Shown in pieces: positions 12,476-20,697 of a stretch of DNA of 24,155 nucleotides. This stretch comes from an uncultured Hungatella sp. GTDB lineage: Bacteria; Bacillota; Clostridia; Lachnospirales; Lachnospiraceae. A program made the position numbers and the translations under genes. The notes under the pieces were generated by a model. It was not told the DNA's origin. It made no database searches and saw only the letters and a program-made list of their open reading frames with translations. Position 1 is the stretch's first letter; each line of letters starts with the position of its first letter. The stretch covers positions 37,812-61,966 of the forward strand of contig CAJUJV010000001.1 of assembly GCA_910586845.1 (NCBI GenBank). Direction: 5' to 3'.

Positions 12476-13861
12476 TTATTTTCTCACGGCGGCCTTGGCG
12501 CGGTCCAGGATGATCTTGGACTCTTCCATGGAGCAGTCCATCAGCTGGAGCAGAAGCTGCTTTTCCATGGTGGGGGCGTAATAGAAGCCCTGCTGATACA
12601 GACAGTCGGCCCGGCTCAGCACCTTCAGCTGATGCTGGGTCTCCACGCCTTCGGCGATCATCTTCAGGCCCAGATTTTTTGCCATCTGGATCAGGCTGTC
12701 CACCATGATGCGGGCCTTGGGGTTATTCTCCAGCTGCCAGATGAACATGCGCTCAAATTTTACCGTGTTGACGGGAAGGTTCATGAGGCTGGAGATACTG
12801 GAGTATCCGGAACCGAAATCATTTAAGATGATCTCTACTCCCATCTCGGCCAGGCTTTCCAGGGCCATGCTCATGTTCAGCTGGGTGGTGAGGAAAGCGT
12901 TCTCGGAGAATTCCAGAGCCATCTTGCCGGCAGGGATCTGATAGCGCCGGATCAGGGTCTCGATCTTGGCCAGAAAGTCGTCCTGTATCAGCATCAGAGG
13001 AGAGATCCGGGTGCTGACAGATTCAAATTCGATTCCCTGTTCCATCAGTTCTGCGATACAGGCTCCCAGATGTTCCAGGGCAAAATATTCCAGCGTCCGT
13101 ATCTGGCCCGAGTCCTCGGCCACAGGCGTAAATTCAGGGGTCCCCACAAAGCCCAGGCCTTTTACGAAGATTCTCAGATACAGTTCTGCCCGGACAAATT
13201 TTTTCTTCTCTATGCTGTAGGTAGGACGGTATCTGACTTCGATCTCCTGGCGGTCCAGGGCTTCGTTCAGATACATGGCGATAGTGTGGCGCCGAAGGGC
13301 CTGCTCCTGCAGAGAGGAATTGTAGACGGCCATCTGATTGGAACCGAACTCGGAGGCCTTGGAAACAGCCATATCCAGGCACTTTAACAGCTGACCGGCA
13401 GAGGAGGCGTAGGAGGGGAAGGAACAGATACCGATCTGGATGGAACAGACACAGTCGATCTCCCCCACGGTCCACACATGTTCGAAGCGGTCCAGGATCT
13501 CCTGGCATATGGCCTGAGCCTGACTGCTGGTGGTGTGCTCCAGGATAACGATGTATTCCATACCGATGAAATGGTGGAGCCGCTTTCCCGTGGCCCGCCT
13601 CAGATAGTCCAGGATCTGCTGCAGCAGCGCCTCGCAGTAGTCGTAGCCGAAGATCTCATTGAGCCGCTTGAAATTCTCGATGTAGATCTTAATGGCGGAA
13701 CCGCTTGCACGGCGCTCCGTCTCGGATAATATGGAATCCAGATATTCATAACATGGATTTTTTTTCGAAAAATCCATGGGAGCCTCAGGGGACGGCTGGC
13801 GTTTCGCAGTCCTGGGTCTGGGCTGGGGAGCCGGTTTTTTTCCAAATAATTTCATATTCAA
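12476..13861 (-). CDS. Degenerate GGDEF-EAL protein
   Basis: A short basic N-terminus is followed by a GGDEF-type domain (about 35-180) and an EAL-type domain (about 195-445). These domains make and break cyclic di-GMP, but the key motifs are altered. GGDEF is GMEYI (100-104). EAL is ELY (226-228). The Asn of the NLS motif is R285. DDFG is NDFG (347-350). The Asp of KxD is E370. EGVET (404-408) is retained. The protein is therefore probably catalytically dead and may act as a c-di-GMP receptor or scaffold. No membrane segment is seen. TTG at 13861 is 6 nt from GGAGG, while the ATG at 13855 is 12 nt away, so the TTG start is slightly preferred. Confidence 0.85.
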   Translation of the reverse strand: MNMKLFGKKPAPQPRPRTAKRQPSPEAPMDFSKKNPCYEYLDSILSETERRASGSAIKIYIENFKRLNEIFGYDYCEALLQQILDYLRRATGKRLHHFIGMEYIVILEHTTSSQAQAICQEILDRFEHVWTVGEIDCVCSIQIGICSFPSYASSAGQLLKCLDMAVSKASEFGSNQMAVYNSSLQEQALRRHTIAMYLNEALDRQEIEVRYRPTYSIEKKKFVRAELYLRIFVKGLGFVGTPEFTPVAEDSGQIRTLEYFALEHLGACIAELMEQGIEFESVSTRISPLMLIQDDFLAKIETLIRRYQIPAGKMALEFSENAFLTTQLNMSMALESLAEMGVEIILNDFGSGYSSISSLMNLPVNTVKFERMFIWQLENNPKARIMVDSLIQMAKNLGLKMIAEGVETQHQLKVLSRADCLYQQGFYYAPTMEKQLLLQLMDCSMEESKIILDRAKAAVRK

Positions 13862-13928
13862 TCTTTGCCTCCATAGTAAGATTTCCGGAACGCTCCTTCC
13901 GGACGGATCTAAAAGCTTTCTGGTTTTA

Positions 13929-13957
13929 AGTATAAGGAAAAATGTCCCGAAAGTCCA
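13929..13957 (-). promoter_or_regulatory. Candidate promoter of the GGDEF-EAL gene
   Basis: On the minus strand: TGGACT (13957-13952), 17 nt, TATACT (13934-13929). Direct repeats of TTCCGGA lie between it and the start codon. Confidence 0.45.
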
Positions 13958-13999
13958 GAGTTATCTGTTATTTCTCCGGGGAAGTTTCAGGAAAACGCA

Positions 14000-14028
14000 T
14001 TGAAGGGGGAAAACGGATATGGTATACT
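14000..14028 (+). promoter_or_regulatory. Promoter of the AbiEi-like gene
   Basis: TTGAAG (14000-14005), 17 nt, TATACT (14023-14028), with a TGG before the -10 (extended -10). Confidence 0.65.
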
Positions 14029-14077
14029 AAAATCAGAATTCACGTGGACCATGAGATAAAACAGGAGGGAGGGCCAT

Positions 14078-14677
14078 ATGCGGGAAGCGACTGTAAAGAG
14101 GCTTGAAACCATAGCAAATGAACGGACGGGCTATATCACTACCGAAGAATTGCTGAAAAGCGGTATCACCAACCGCCAGATCGCCGTGTTTGTGGACAAG
14201 GGGATGCTGGAAAAGATCTCTCACGGCCATTACTGGCTGGCCTGCGCCGGCTGCGGGAAACCGGCAGAGTACAAGGCGGTTGAACTGTGTATCACCAATC
14301 CGAACCTGATCATCTGTGCAGACAGCGCATGTTTCTATCAGGGACTGATCTCCGTGGAACCGGAGCGGGTGTCTGCAGCCACCAGAAGAAGTGACCGCAG
14401 CAGGTTCCGGATGAATTTTCCCGTGTCCAGACATTATTTCGGGGACAGTCTTTTCAGGGAGTATTCCAGAAAGATAGAGACTGCCTTCGGCTCATATACG
14501 GTGTATGACCTGGAGAGAAGCGTCTGCGATGTCATCCGGTTTAAGGACAGCATAGATCCGGCAGTCTTTGACCTGATCATTGACAGCTATCGCAGGAGCG
14601 AAGCGAAGCAGGTGGACAGACTGCTGGAGTATGCTGCCATGGTGCGTATATTAAACCGGGTGAAGAACTATTTGTGA
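14078..14677 (+). CDS. AbiEi-like antitoxin domain protein, solitary
   Basis: The N-terminal winged helix (about 8-52) has the pattern GYITTEELLKSGITNRQIAVFVDKG followed by ISHGHYWL in near sequence; this arrangement is typical of AbiEi, the transcriptional repressor/antitoxin of type IV toxin-antitoxin systems. The C-terminal ~145 residues match the AbiEi effector region (YTVYDLERSVCDVIRF). The usual toxin AbiEii, a nucleotidyltransferase downstream, is absent: the next gene is convergent and overlaps by 10 bp. It may be an orphan antitoxin or a regulator. AGGAGGGAGGG precedes the start. Confidence 0.8.
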   Translation: MREATVKRLETIANERTGYITTEELLKSGITNRQIAVFVDKGMLEKISHGHYWLACAGCGKPAEYKAVELCITNPNLIICADSACFYQGLISVEPERVSAATRRSDRSRFRMNFPVSRHYFGDSLFREYSRKIETAFGSYTVYDLERSVCDVIRFKDSIDPAVFDLIIDSYRRSEAKQVDRLLEYAAMVRILNRVKNYL

Positions 14678-16089
14678 TGCTCCACGGCCTCTGTGCAGAG
14701 GATCATCTGCCCCAGAAGCATGTAATCCTTCACGCTGTCGATCTGAACGATCTCGGGGATATATTTGCGGGGAATATACTTTTCCAGTTCCTTCACCAGA
14801 TCTTCGATTCTGACGATCAGGCGGCAGGACAGCAGGATGATCTCCGGCCCCAGGATGCTGATGATGGAGGTGATGCACTGTGCCGCCCAGGCCAGAGTTC
14901 CCTCCGGAGTCAGGAATGCGGGGGACAGAAACAGGCCGTCTTCATTGGCCTGAGACAGAAACTGGACTTCCCCGGCTACATGACGGTAGCCTTCGATCAG
15001 CTGGCCGTTGTGGATACTGCCCACTCCTCCGGTGGATCCGATATTGGGCTGGAAGAAGAAGGACAGAGAATGATACTTATCCTGGGAAGAGTAGTATCCC
15101 ACGGCGATACAGTTGGCATCGTTGCTGATAATAAACTTCCGGGAGTACCTCTGGGACAGGGATTCCAGGACGTCGCTTTCGTCAAAGCCCTGTTTGAGAA
15201 GGGTGATGCGTCCCTGATCGATGATCCCCGGCATGGCCAGGCCTGCCACTTTGATCTCAGGATAGATGGCGAAAGCCGTGTCACAGATATCGCACACGTC
15301 GTCCATGCTGATCCGCGGTTTGATGCTGACCTCGTCGAAGATCACGCTGTGGTCTTCTCCGTAGATTCTGGAGGACAGGAGATAGTGGTCATCTTCCCGG
15401 ATCAGGGCGATGGTCAGGATCTTTACGTGCGCCTTTACCTGCTGCTTTAAGGGCAGCTGCCTAATCGGGGCTCTCCCGGACTGCCTGGAGGAAGAGATCA
15501 GGGAATCCAGGTCCGAGAACACGGATTTCACATCATAAGTAGCGAAGATTTTGGGAGGGATCAGATACACTTTTTTATTGTGAAGAACCTTTTTCACGGT
15601 CTCATATACATAGGAGATCTGAGGCGCCAGAAGGATGATGTCATACTGGCTGGCCACATGATACAGATTTCCGTAAGAGACGGCTGCAAACTCGTAATTG
15701 AGGGCCAGAAGCTGGGCCGACTCATTGAGCTTCTGGGCAAAGAATCCCGTAGTCAGGCCGCTGGTACAGGACAGAAGGACCCGGACGGGAGGTTTCACCG
15801 CCAGCTCCTTTACGCTCTCCACCATCTCTCCGAACAACTTCATGGCGTGATCCAGGGTGTGCATCTGAAAATGAAGATAAAACTCATGCCGGTTGCTCAT
15901 GAGATTCAGCACGCTCAGCTGGATGATCTCCATGGGGAAGAAAGTGACCTCCCCGCGGCAGTAGCTGGTCTCCAGCACGATCACATTGTTATCTTTTTCA
16001 TTGACAAAGAGTTTATAATCCGGACTGGTCTGAGTGAGGACCCACTGTCTGAACTGCCGGATCAAGGTGTTGTCTGACGATTCTGTCAT
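14668..16089 (-). CDS. PTS-IIB-like / ROK fusion protein
   Basis: This 473-residue protein has three parts. Residues 1-98 are an unrecognised N-terminal domain. Residues 102-185 resemble a lactose/cellobiose-type PTS IIB fold: VRVLLSCTSGLTTGFFAQKL with C108 at the phospho-Cys position, then YDIILLAPQISY. Residues 222-473 are a ROK domain with AMPGII, NDANC (323-327) and EGYRHVAGEV. The ROK phosphate loop DxGGT is not recognisable and the Cys-rich zinc motif is absent, so kinase activity is doubtful. It starts 13 nt after the RpiR/SIS gene, on the same transcript. A PTS-linked sensor or regulator is the likeliest role. The longer frame to 16152 overlaps the upstream gene and has a worse start. 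Confidence 0.7.
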   Translation of the reverse strand: MTESSDNTLIRQFRQWVLTQTSPDYKLFVNEKDNNVIVLETSYCRGEVTFFPMEIIQLSVLNLMSNRHEFYLHFQMHTLDHAMKLFGEMVESVKELAVKPPVRVLLSCTSGLTTGFFAQKLNESAQLLALNYEFAAVSYGNLYHVASQYDIILLAPQISYVYETVKKVLHNKKVYLIPPKIFATYDVKSVFSDLDSLISSSRQSGRAPIRQLPLKQQVKAHVKILTIALIREDDHYLLSSRIYGEDHSVIFDEVSIKPRISMDDVCDICDTAFAIYPEIKVAGLAMPGIIDQGRITLLKQGFDESDVLESLSQRYSRKFIISNDANCIAVGYYSSQDKYHSLSFFFQPNIGSTGGVGSIHNGQLIEGYRHVAGEVQFLSQANEDGLFLSPAFLTPEGTLAWAAQCITSIISILGPEIILLSCRLIVRIEDLVKELEKYIPRKYIPEIVQIDSVKDYMLLGQMILCTEAVEHHK

Positions 16090-16102
16090 ATGTACGATCC
16101 CC

Positions 16103-16864
16103 CTACATTCCCAGATAATATTTCTGATAGTACTGGATCCGGAGCAGGTCAAAGATCTGCATCAGCTGGTAATTAAAGTCCAGCCCGTCATACCGCCCGG
16201 GAAGTCTCAGGACATAATTGCTGATCTTGTGCTCCTGCCGGGTGTACACCGGATTCTGAGTGATGAGAAGGCTGGTGGCCGCCTCCGGGTTCAGGCTGCC
16301 TTTGGCCTGGAGGAATCCGTTCATGGCCCTGCCTGTGGCAGAGATGAACACCAGCATATCATCTCCCGTAAAGGTAATTGTCGGATCATAATTGTGGTAC
16401 TGAACCACGTTCTTGCCGAATGTGATCAGGTCGGTCTGAAATTCCACGGCAATGGACATGGGGTAGAGGGCTCCGATGATGAAGATCCTCTTGTGGCTGT
16501 CGATCTGTTCACAGATCACGGACACATAGTCCAGCATCTCCTGGTCGGACATGTCTTTCTTCATGTTCTTTACCAGATCGGCAGCTCTCAGGCCCACCAT
16601 CCGTCCCCGGATCTGATCCAGACGGGTCAGATGGTGCTGGACAAAGATCCGGTGAAAGGTCTGCCAGTCAAAATCGCAGCCCAGGCGGCCGATAAAATTG
16701 TCCATATTGTTCTCGTCGATGCCGGTCTCTGCCAGGATCCGTTCCTTTGTCATGGATTCCATCTCAAGATAATGATCCACGATGTAAGTGCAGAACTTAT
16801 AGGCATCGTCATAAACAAGCGCTCCGTTTAAATATTTGAGAATTCTTGCCAGCAGCACATCCAT
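16103..16864 (-). CDS. MurR/RpiR-type regulator with SIS domain
   Basis: The N-terminal ~75 residues are helical, as in RpiR DNA-binding domains, though the HTH is weak. The SIS sugar-phosphate-binding domain covers about 105-250, with IFIIGALYPMS (127-137) and VFISATGRAMN (172-182). These proteins sense phosphosugars, often amino sugars. Start codon ATG 16864 lies one base after the stop of the phosphatase gene, with GGGAGG upstream. The pairing with the ROK fusion and nearness to an amino-sugar PTS suggest control of that pathway (inference). Confidence 0.8.
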   Translation of the reverse strand: MDVLLARILKYLNGALVYDDAYKFCTYIVDHYLEMESMTKERILAETGIDENNMDNFIGRLGCDFDWQTFHRIFVQHHLTRLDQIRGRMVGLRAADLVKNMKKDMSDQEMLDYVSVICEQIDSHKRIFIIGALYPMSIAVEFQTDLITFGKNVVQYHNYDPTITFTGDDMLVFISATGRAMNGFLQAKGSLNPEAATSLLITQNPVYTRQEHKISNYVLRLPGRYDGLDFNYQLMQIFDLLRIQYYQKYYLGM

Positions 16865-16865
16865 A

Positions 16866-17621
16866 TCACACAGCCTCCCTTTCCCCTCCCAGGTCTTTTT
16901 TCTTGATTACGGTCACCGACATATCGTTCAGGCAGATGCAGTTCAGCTGCCCGTTGTCAAAGGGCCCCAGACCGCCGTCGATGCCGATTTTGTCATGATA
17001 ATAAGGATCGAACCAGACATCAAAATTATTGCCGCCGTTGAGATGACACAGAGGCGTGTGACCGAATATGATGGTCTTGCCTTTCAGGGCCGGCGACATG
17101 TAGAACCACTCCCGGATCCAGGCGCAGATCTCTTCGTCCTGCTCGTGGAGAGGCTTTTCCGGGTCGATCCCCGCGTGGATCAGCACCAGGGCCTGGCCTC
17201 CTACATTCAGCTCAATATAGCTGGGCAGCGAGTCCACATACTCGATAAGCCAGTGCCGGAATTCCTTTCGTTTACATTCAAAGTCCTTGTGGGTGCAGCA
17301 GTCCTTCTGCAGAAACTTATCCATCTGTTCCATGGTCTTGTCTCCGCCGTTGCACTGCCAGATCCTACCCTGGGGACAGGTCCAGTCGTCTTTTAAGAGG
17401 AAATCCCTCATCATCAGCTCATGGTTTCCTTTTAACAGAAACACATTATCCTGGTGCTGCTGGATAAAATGATAGATCTCCATGGCCTTCTCCCCCCGGT
17501 CATTGCAGTCACCTAAAATATACAGCCTGTCATCGTCACAGAAACGGATTTTCTTAAGCATGGCGCAAAGAGCGTCATAATGTCCGTGAAGATCTGACAG
17601 AGCATACACTTTTCCACTCAT
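16866..17621 (-). CDS. PP2A/ApaH-like metallophosphoesterase
   Basis: This 251-residue two-metal phosphatase shows DLHGH (10-14), GDCNDRG (37-43; the usual sequence is GDxxDRG), GNHE (65-68) and FGHTP, which supply the metal ligands. It is of the bacterial serine/threonine phosphatase or diadenosine tetraphosphatase type; the substrate cannot be told. AGGAGAAGG precedes the ATG. First gene of the minus-strand operon that continues with the RpiR and ROK genes. Confidence 0.88.
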   Translation of the reverse strand: MSGKVYALSDLHGHYDALCAMLKKIRFCDDDRLYILGDCNDRGEKAMEIYHFIQQHQDNVFLLKGNHELMMRDFLLKDDWTCPQGRIWQCNGGDKTMEQMDKFLQKDCCTHKDFECKRKEFRHWLIEYVDSLPSYIELNVGGQALVLIHAGIDPEKPLHEQDEEICAWIREWFYMSPALKGKTIIFGHTPLCHLNGGNNFDVWFDPYYHDKIGIDGGLGPFDNGQLNCICLNDMSVTVIKKKDLGGEREAV

Positions 17622-17644
17622 AGATCCTTCTCCTTTCCCTAGTA

Positions 17645-17673
17645 ATTATAATATGCTTCCCCCGGCTTCGCAA
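17645..17673 (-). promoter_or_regulatory. Promoter of the phosphatase-RpiR-ROK operon
   Basis: On the minus strand: TTGCGA (17673-17668), 17 nt, TATAAT (17650-17645). It lies in the gap shared with the divergent PRD regulator. Confidence 0.65.
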
Positions 17674-17718
17674 CAGCCTTTTGTGCATATAGCATGGAAA
17701 TATAAGAGAAAATATGAT

Positions 17719-19752
17719 ATGGTTATGAAAACTGAAGGGAGGCTGAAAGACTTGCTAACGGAGGAGAAAAGACTGCTGAGGATGTTTTATCTGCTGTCGG
17801 ACACAATGGATTACAAGAAAGCCAGTGAACTGGCAGCCAGACTTCAGGTCAGCGAGCGCACGGTGAAGAAGGACGCGGAGCAGTTAAAAGACCTTGCCAG
17901 GAAAAAAGGCTGCCGTCTGGAGGCGGTCAGGGGAAAAGGATACGTGCTGAAGGTGGAAGATCCTCAGTGCTTTGAGCAGGCCAAAGAGGCTCTGGATATC
18001 CTGTTCTGCAACACGGAGAAGGGATATAAAGAAAATCCGGTCTACCGCATCGCCAGGGCGGTAATCAGCCGGGAAAAGGCGGATGAGGACGGATATTTCC
18101 GCCTGGAGAACCTGGCCGAAGCCCTCTACATCTCGGAGAGCGACATGAAAAAGAAGATGGCCGGGGTACGGGAATTTCTGGGTTCTTTCGGTCTCACGCT
18201 CCGGGCCAGACCGGGAAAAGGACTTAAGCTGGAAGGCGACGAGCTGAGCCGGAGGCTTTGCTTTCTGGAGCTGTACGAGAATCATTTTCGAAAACGGGTG
18301 GTGGCCTTTCGCGACGACAAATTTGAGGAGGCCTTTGAGGACAGAGGGGACCGGGAGGAGATACGGAACGCGGTGCTGTGGATCATCCGGGGTTCCAGCC
18401 TGGAGATGTTTGACAGCTTTTTAAACAGGATGATCAACTACACCCTGCTCATGAGGAACCGGATGAAGGCAGGACGAAGGATGAACCGGGAGGACTGCCT
18501 GTGGGGGCAGTACAGGGAAGAACTGCAAAGAAGCCCGGAGTATGAGATCGGGGGCCGGATCATGAAAGCATTAAAGAAATTTCCTGAATTTCAGGAAGAC
18601 GATGAGGAGACGGAAGCCCTCTGCGTGCTGCTTCAGATGTGGGCGGACCTGGAGGAGGAGGACGGCCTGAAGGAACGGTTTCCCGAGTGTTACGAGAAAG
18701 CGCAGAAGGCTTCGGGGGAGGTGGTGGAGATCCTGACCCGCCGGTGGAACCTGCCTTTTCCCGACATCGATCCCGGCTTTGCCCGGAAGCTGGAGCCCTG
18801 GTTTGTCCGGATTTTTCTGCAGGCCAAGTACGGCTTCTGTCAGTCCCGGACAGTGGGAAACATCGTATCGGACAACGACATCAAGGATTCGGTGCTGTCC
18901 ATGCAGCTGGCGGACGAGACGGCACAGATCCTACGATCCCGTTGGGAAATCGAGATCAATGAATACAGCATCCAGCTCCTGGCAGTGAGATTTTTCAGGA
19001 TGATCAGCCGGATCTCCTATTCCTACATTCCCCGCAGGATCCTGATCTGCGCCAGAAACGGCAAGGAGAGCGCCTGGGTGATTGCGGACAGCCTGAAACG
19101 GCAGCTGGGCACGGAGTGGATCGGCAGGCTGACCGTCAGCGGCCTGTATGAGGGCAGAAAATATCCGCCGGAGGATTATGACTGTCTCATCGGCAGTTTT
19201 TCGCCCTACGCCTACCGGTATACCTGGCCCTATATCCAGGTGAGCCAGATCCCTCAGCCGGAGGACTGTGAGCGGATCCGGAGGGAAGTGGTGAGGAAGG
19301 GGTATGACCTGGGATCGGTGGCTGCCAGGTGCGGATGGGACACGGTGTGGGTCCACAGAGATTTTGCCGCGGGACAGACCGAGGGCATCTTCCAGCTGAT
19401 CGCCTATCAGTGGGGGAAGAATCCGGAAGAGAAGGAACGGCTGGCCAGGTATTTTTCGGAAAGACGCATCGCCCGGATCCACAGCCAGATCCTGACTCTG
19501 ATGATCCCGGCGGAGGATACGGGCCGGCGGATCTTTGAACTGTTTCTCCTGAAAAAGCCGGTGACCTATATGGAGAAAACGGTCAGGGCGGTGGTGTTTG
19601 CGGCAGTGGATTTCGGCGGGGATCCAAAGATCCTTAAGATGACGGAACAGATCCTGAGAAAACTGTCCACGGGCATGGAGAAACTGGCCGGGGAGGTGGA
19701 TTCGGACAATCTGATGGATATTTTGACGGAGAGGATCCGGGAAGAATTGTGA
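17719..19752 (+). CDS. BglG/MtlR-type PRD transcriptional regulator
   Basis: The protein has about 677 residues. An N-terminal HTH (SELAARLQVSERTVKKDAEQL) is followed by a second winged-helix region, two PRD-like helical domains, a PTS IIB-like domain with Cys (ILICARNGKES) and a IIA-like C-terminal domain. Such regulators are controlled by PTS phosphorylation and switch on the adjacent PTS operon, which begins 150 bp downstream. Several phospho-sites look lost: PRD histidine positions read Asn (MINYTLL) and Arg (LAVRFFRM), and the IIA IPH motif reads IPA. The start is uncertain: 17719 has only a weak RBS, a TTG at 17752 follows a better GGGAGG, and an upstream ATG exists at 17653. Confidence 0.85.
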   Translation: MVMKTEGRLKDLLTEEKRLLRMFYLLSDTMDYKKASELAARLQVSERTVKKDAEQLKDLARKKGCRLEAVRGKGYVLKVEDPQCFEQAKEALDILFCNTEKGYKENPVYRIARAVISREKADEDGYFRLENLAEALYISESDMKKKMAGVREFLGSFGLTLRARPGKGLKLEGDELSRRLCFLELYENHFRKRVVAFRDDKFEEAFEDRGDREEIRNAVLWIIRGSSLEMFDSFLNRMINYTLLMRNRMKAGRRMNREDCLWGQYREELQRSPEYEIGGRIMKALKKFPEFQEDDEETEALCVLLQMWADLEEEDGLKERFPECYEKAQKASGEVVEILTRRWNLPFPDIDPGFARKLEPWFVRIFLQAKYGFCQSRTVGNIVSDNDIKDSVLSMQLADETAQILRSRWEIEINEYSIQLLAVRFFRMISRISYSYIPRRILICARNGKESAWVIADSLKRQLGTEWIGRLTVSGLYEGRKYPPEDYDCLIGSFSPYAYRYTWPYIQVSQIPQPEDCERIRREVVRKGYDLGSVAARCGWDTVWVHRDFAAGQTEGIFQLIAYQWGKNPEEKERLARYFSERRIARIHSQILTLMIPAEDTGRRIFELFLLKKPVTYMEKTVRAVVFAAVDFGGDPKILKMTEQILRKLSTGMEKLAGEVDSDNLMDILTERIREEL

Positions 19753-19820
19753 GGGACAGAAAAATGCACTATGGCAAGGGCAAAAACGGATACGAACCTA
19801 CACATCATGCACATAAATAG

Positions 19821-19870
19821 ATGGAACCATTTTCCGATTCCGCTATAATGGAACTATCAAAACGTTTTCT
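19821..19870 (+). promoter_or_regulatory. Promoter, repeats and cre-like site of the PTS operon
   Basis: TATAAT at 19844-19849 has a poor -35 at the right distance (ATGGAA, 19821-19826), which fits an activated promoter. ATGGAAC is repeated directly at 19821-19827 and 19848-19854, flanking the promoter core. ATCAAAACGTTTTCT (19856-19870) fits the catabolite-control cre consensus except for one base and would overlap the transcription start, a repressing position. Confidence 0.5.
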
Positions 19871-19902
19871 GGTTTACAGAAAGAAGAAAGGGGAATTGAT
19901 TT

Positions 19903-20697
19903 ATGGTACAAAGTGGATTGATCTGTGCGTTTGTGTGGCTGCTGGTTCAGGGCATCGACCGGCTTCTCAGCTGGCAGACCCTTCAGAGGCCTATCGTGAC
20001 GGCTACACTGACCGGACTGCTTCTGGGGGATCTGAGGACGGGAATCGTCATGGCGGCATCTCTGGAAGCCATCTTTATGGGAATCTCCGCTATCGGAGGC
20101 TCCGTACCGGCGGACGCCTGCGCCAGCAGCATCGTGGCCGTGGCCTACACTATTCTGACAGGTGCGGATGTGGAGACGGGACTGGCCCTGGCCATGCCCA
20201 TAGGAACCCTCATGGGGTCTGCCAATGAGATGTGGAAGCCGGTTCAGGCGGCTCTGGCTCCCTACTGGGAGAGGATGGCAGGAAGCGGAAAGGTAAACTC
20301 CTACCGGATGCAGGTCATCGGCTGCGGCCTGTTTTTCGACCGTCTGCCCCAGGCCATTATTCTGTTTGCGGCTATCTCTTTCGGTGTTCAGGGCTTAGAG
20401 AGCGTCATGAACGGCCTTCCGCCCTTTATCATGTCCGGTTTAAGCGCGGCCAGCGGTATGATGACCGGTATCGGATTTGCTATCCTGATCTCCATGATCT
20501 GGAACAAAGAGATCGGCTGGTTCTTCTTCATCGGCTATGTGCTCCAGAAGTATATGCAGCTGCCTACCGTGGCCATCGCCATCATTGCAGCAGTCATGGC
20601 CTTTGTCTACTTCAATACGGAGAAGAAGATCAATGATGTGAAGAGAAGCAGGGCAGCGGACACGGCAGAATCTGCAGAAGAGGAGGATTTATTCTGA
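19903..20697 (+). CDS. Mannose-family PTS subunit IIC
   Basis: This 264-residue polytopic membrane protein carries the sugar through the membrane. The pattern QRPIVTATLTGLLLGDLRTG followed by LEAIFMG and GGSVPAD is diagnostic of EIIC of the mannose/fructose/sorbose family (AgaC/ManY). AAGGGG precedes the ATG. Its stop overlaps the IID start by one base. Confidence 0.93.
   Translation: MVQSGLICAFVWLLVQGIDRLLSWQTLQRPIVTATLTGLLLGDLRTGIVMAASLEAIFMGISAIGGSVPADACASSIVAVAYTILTGADVETGLALAMPIGTLMGSANEMWKPVQAALAPYWERMAGSGKVNSYRMQVIGCGLFFDRLPQAIILFAAISFGVQGLESVMNGLPPFIMSGLSAASGMMTGIGFAILISMIWNKEIGWFFFIGYVLQKYMQLPTVAIAIIAAVMAFVYFNTEKKINDVKRSRAADTAESAEEEDLF

Noticed and set aside
14668..14677. Toxin gene after AbiEi
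   Set aside because: The next plus-strand space is filled by the convergent ROK-fusion gene; no nucleotidyltransferase motif is present.
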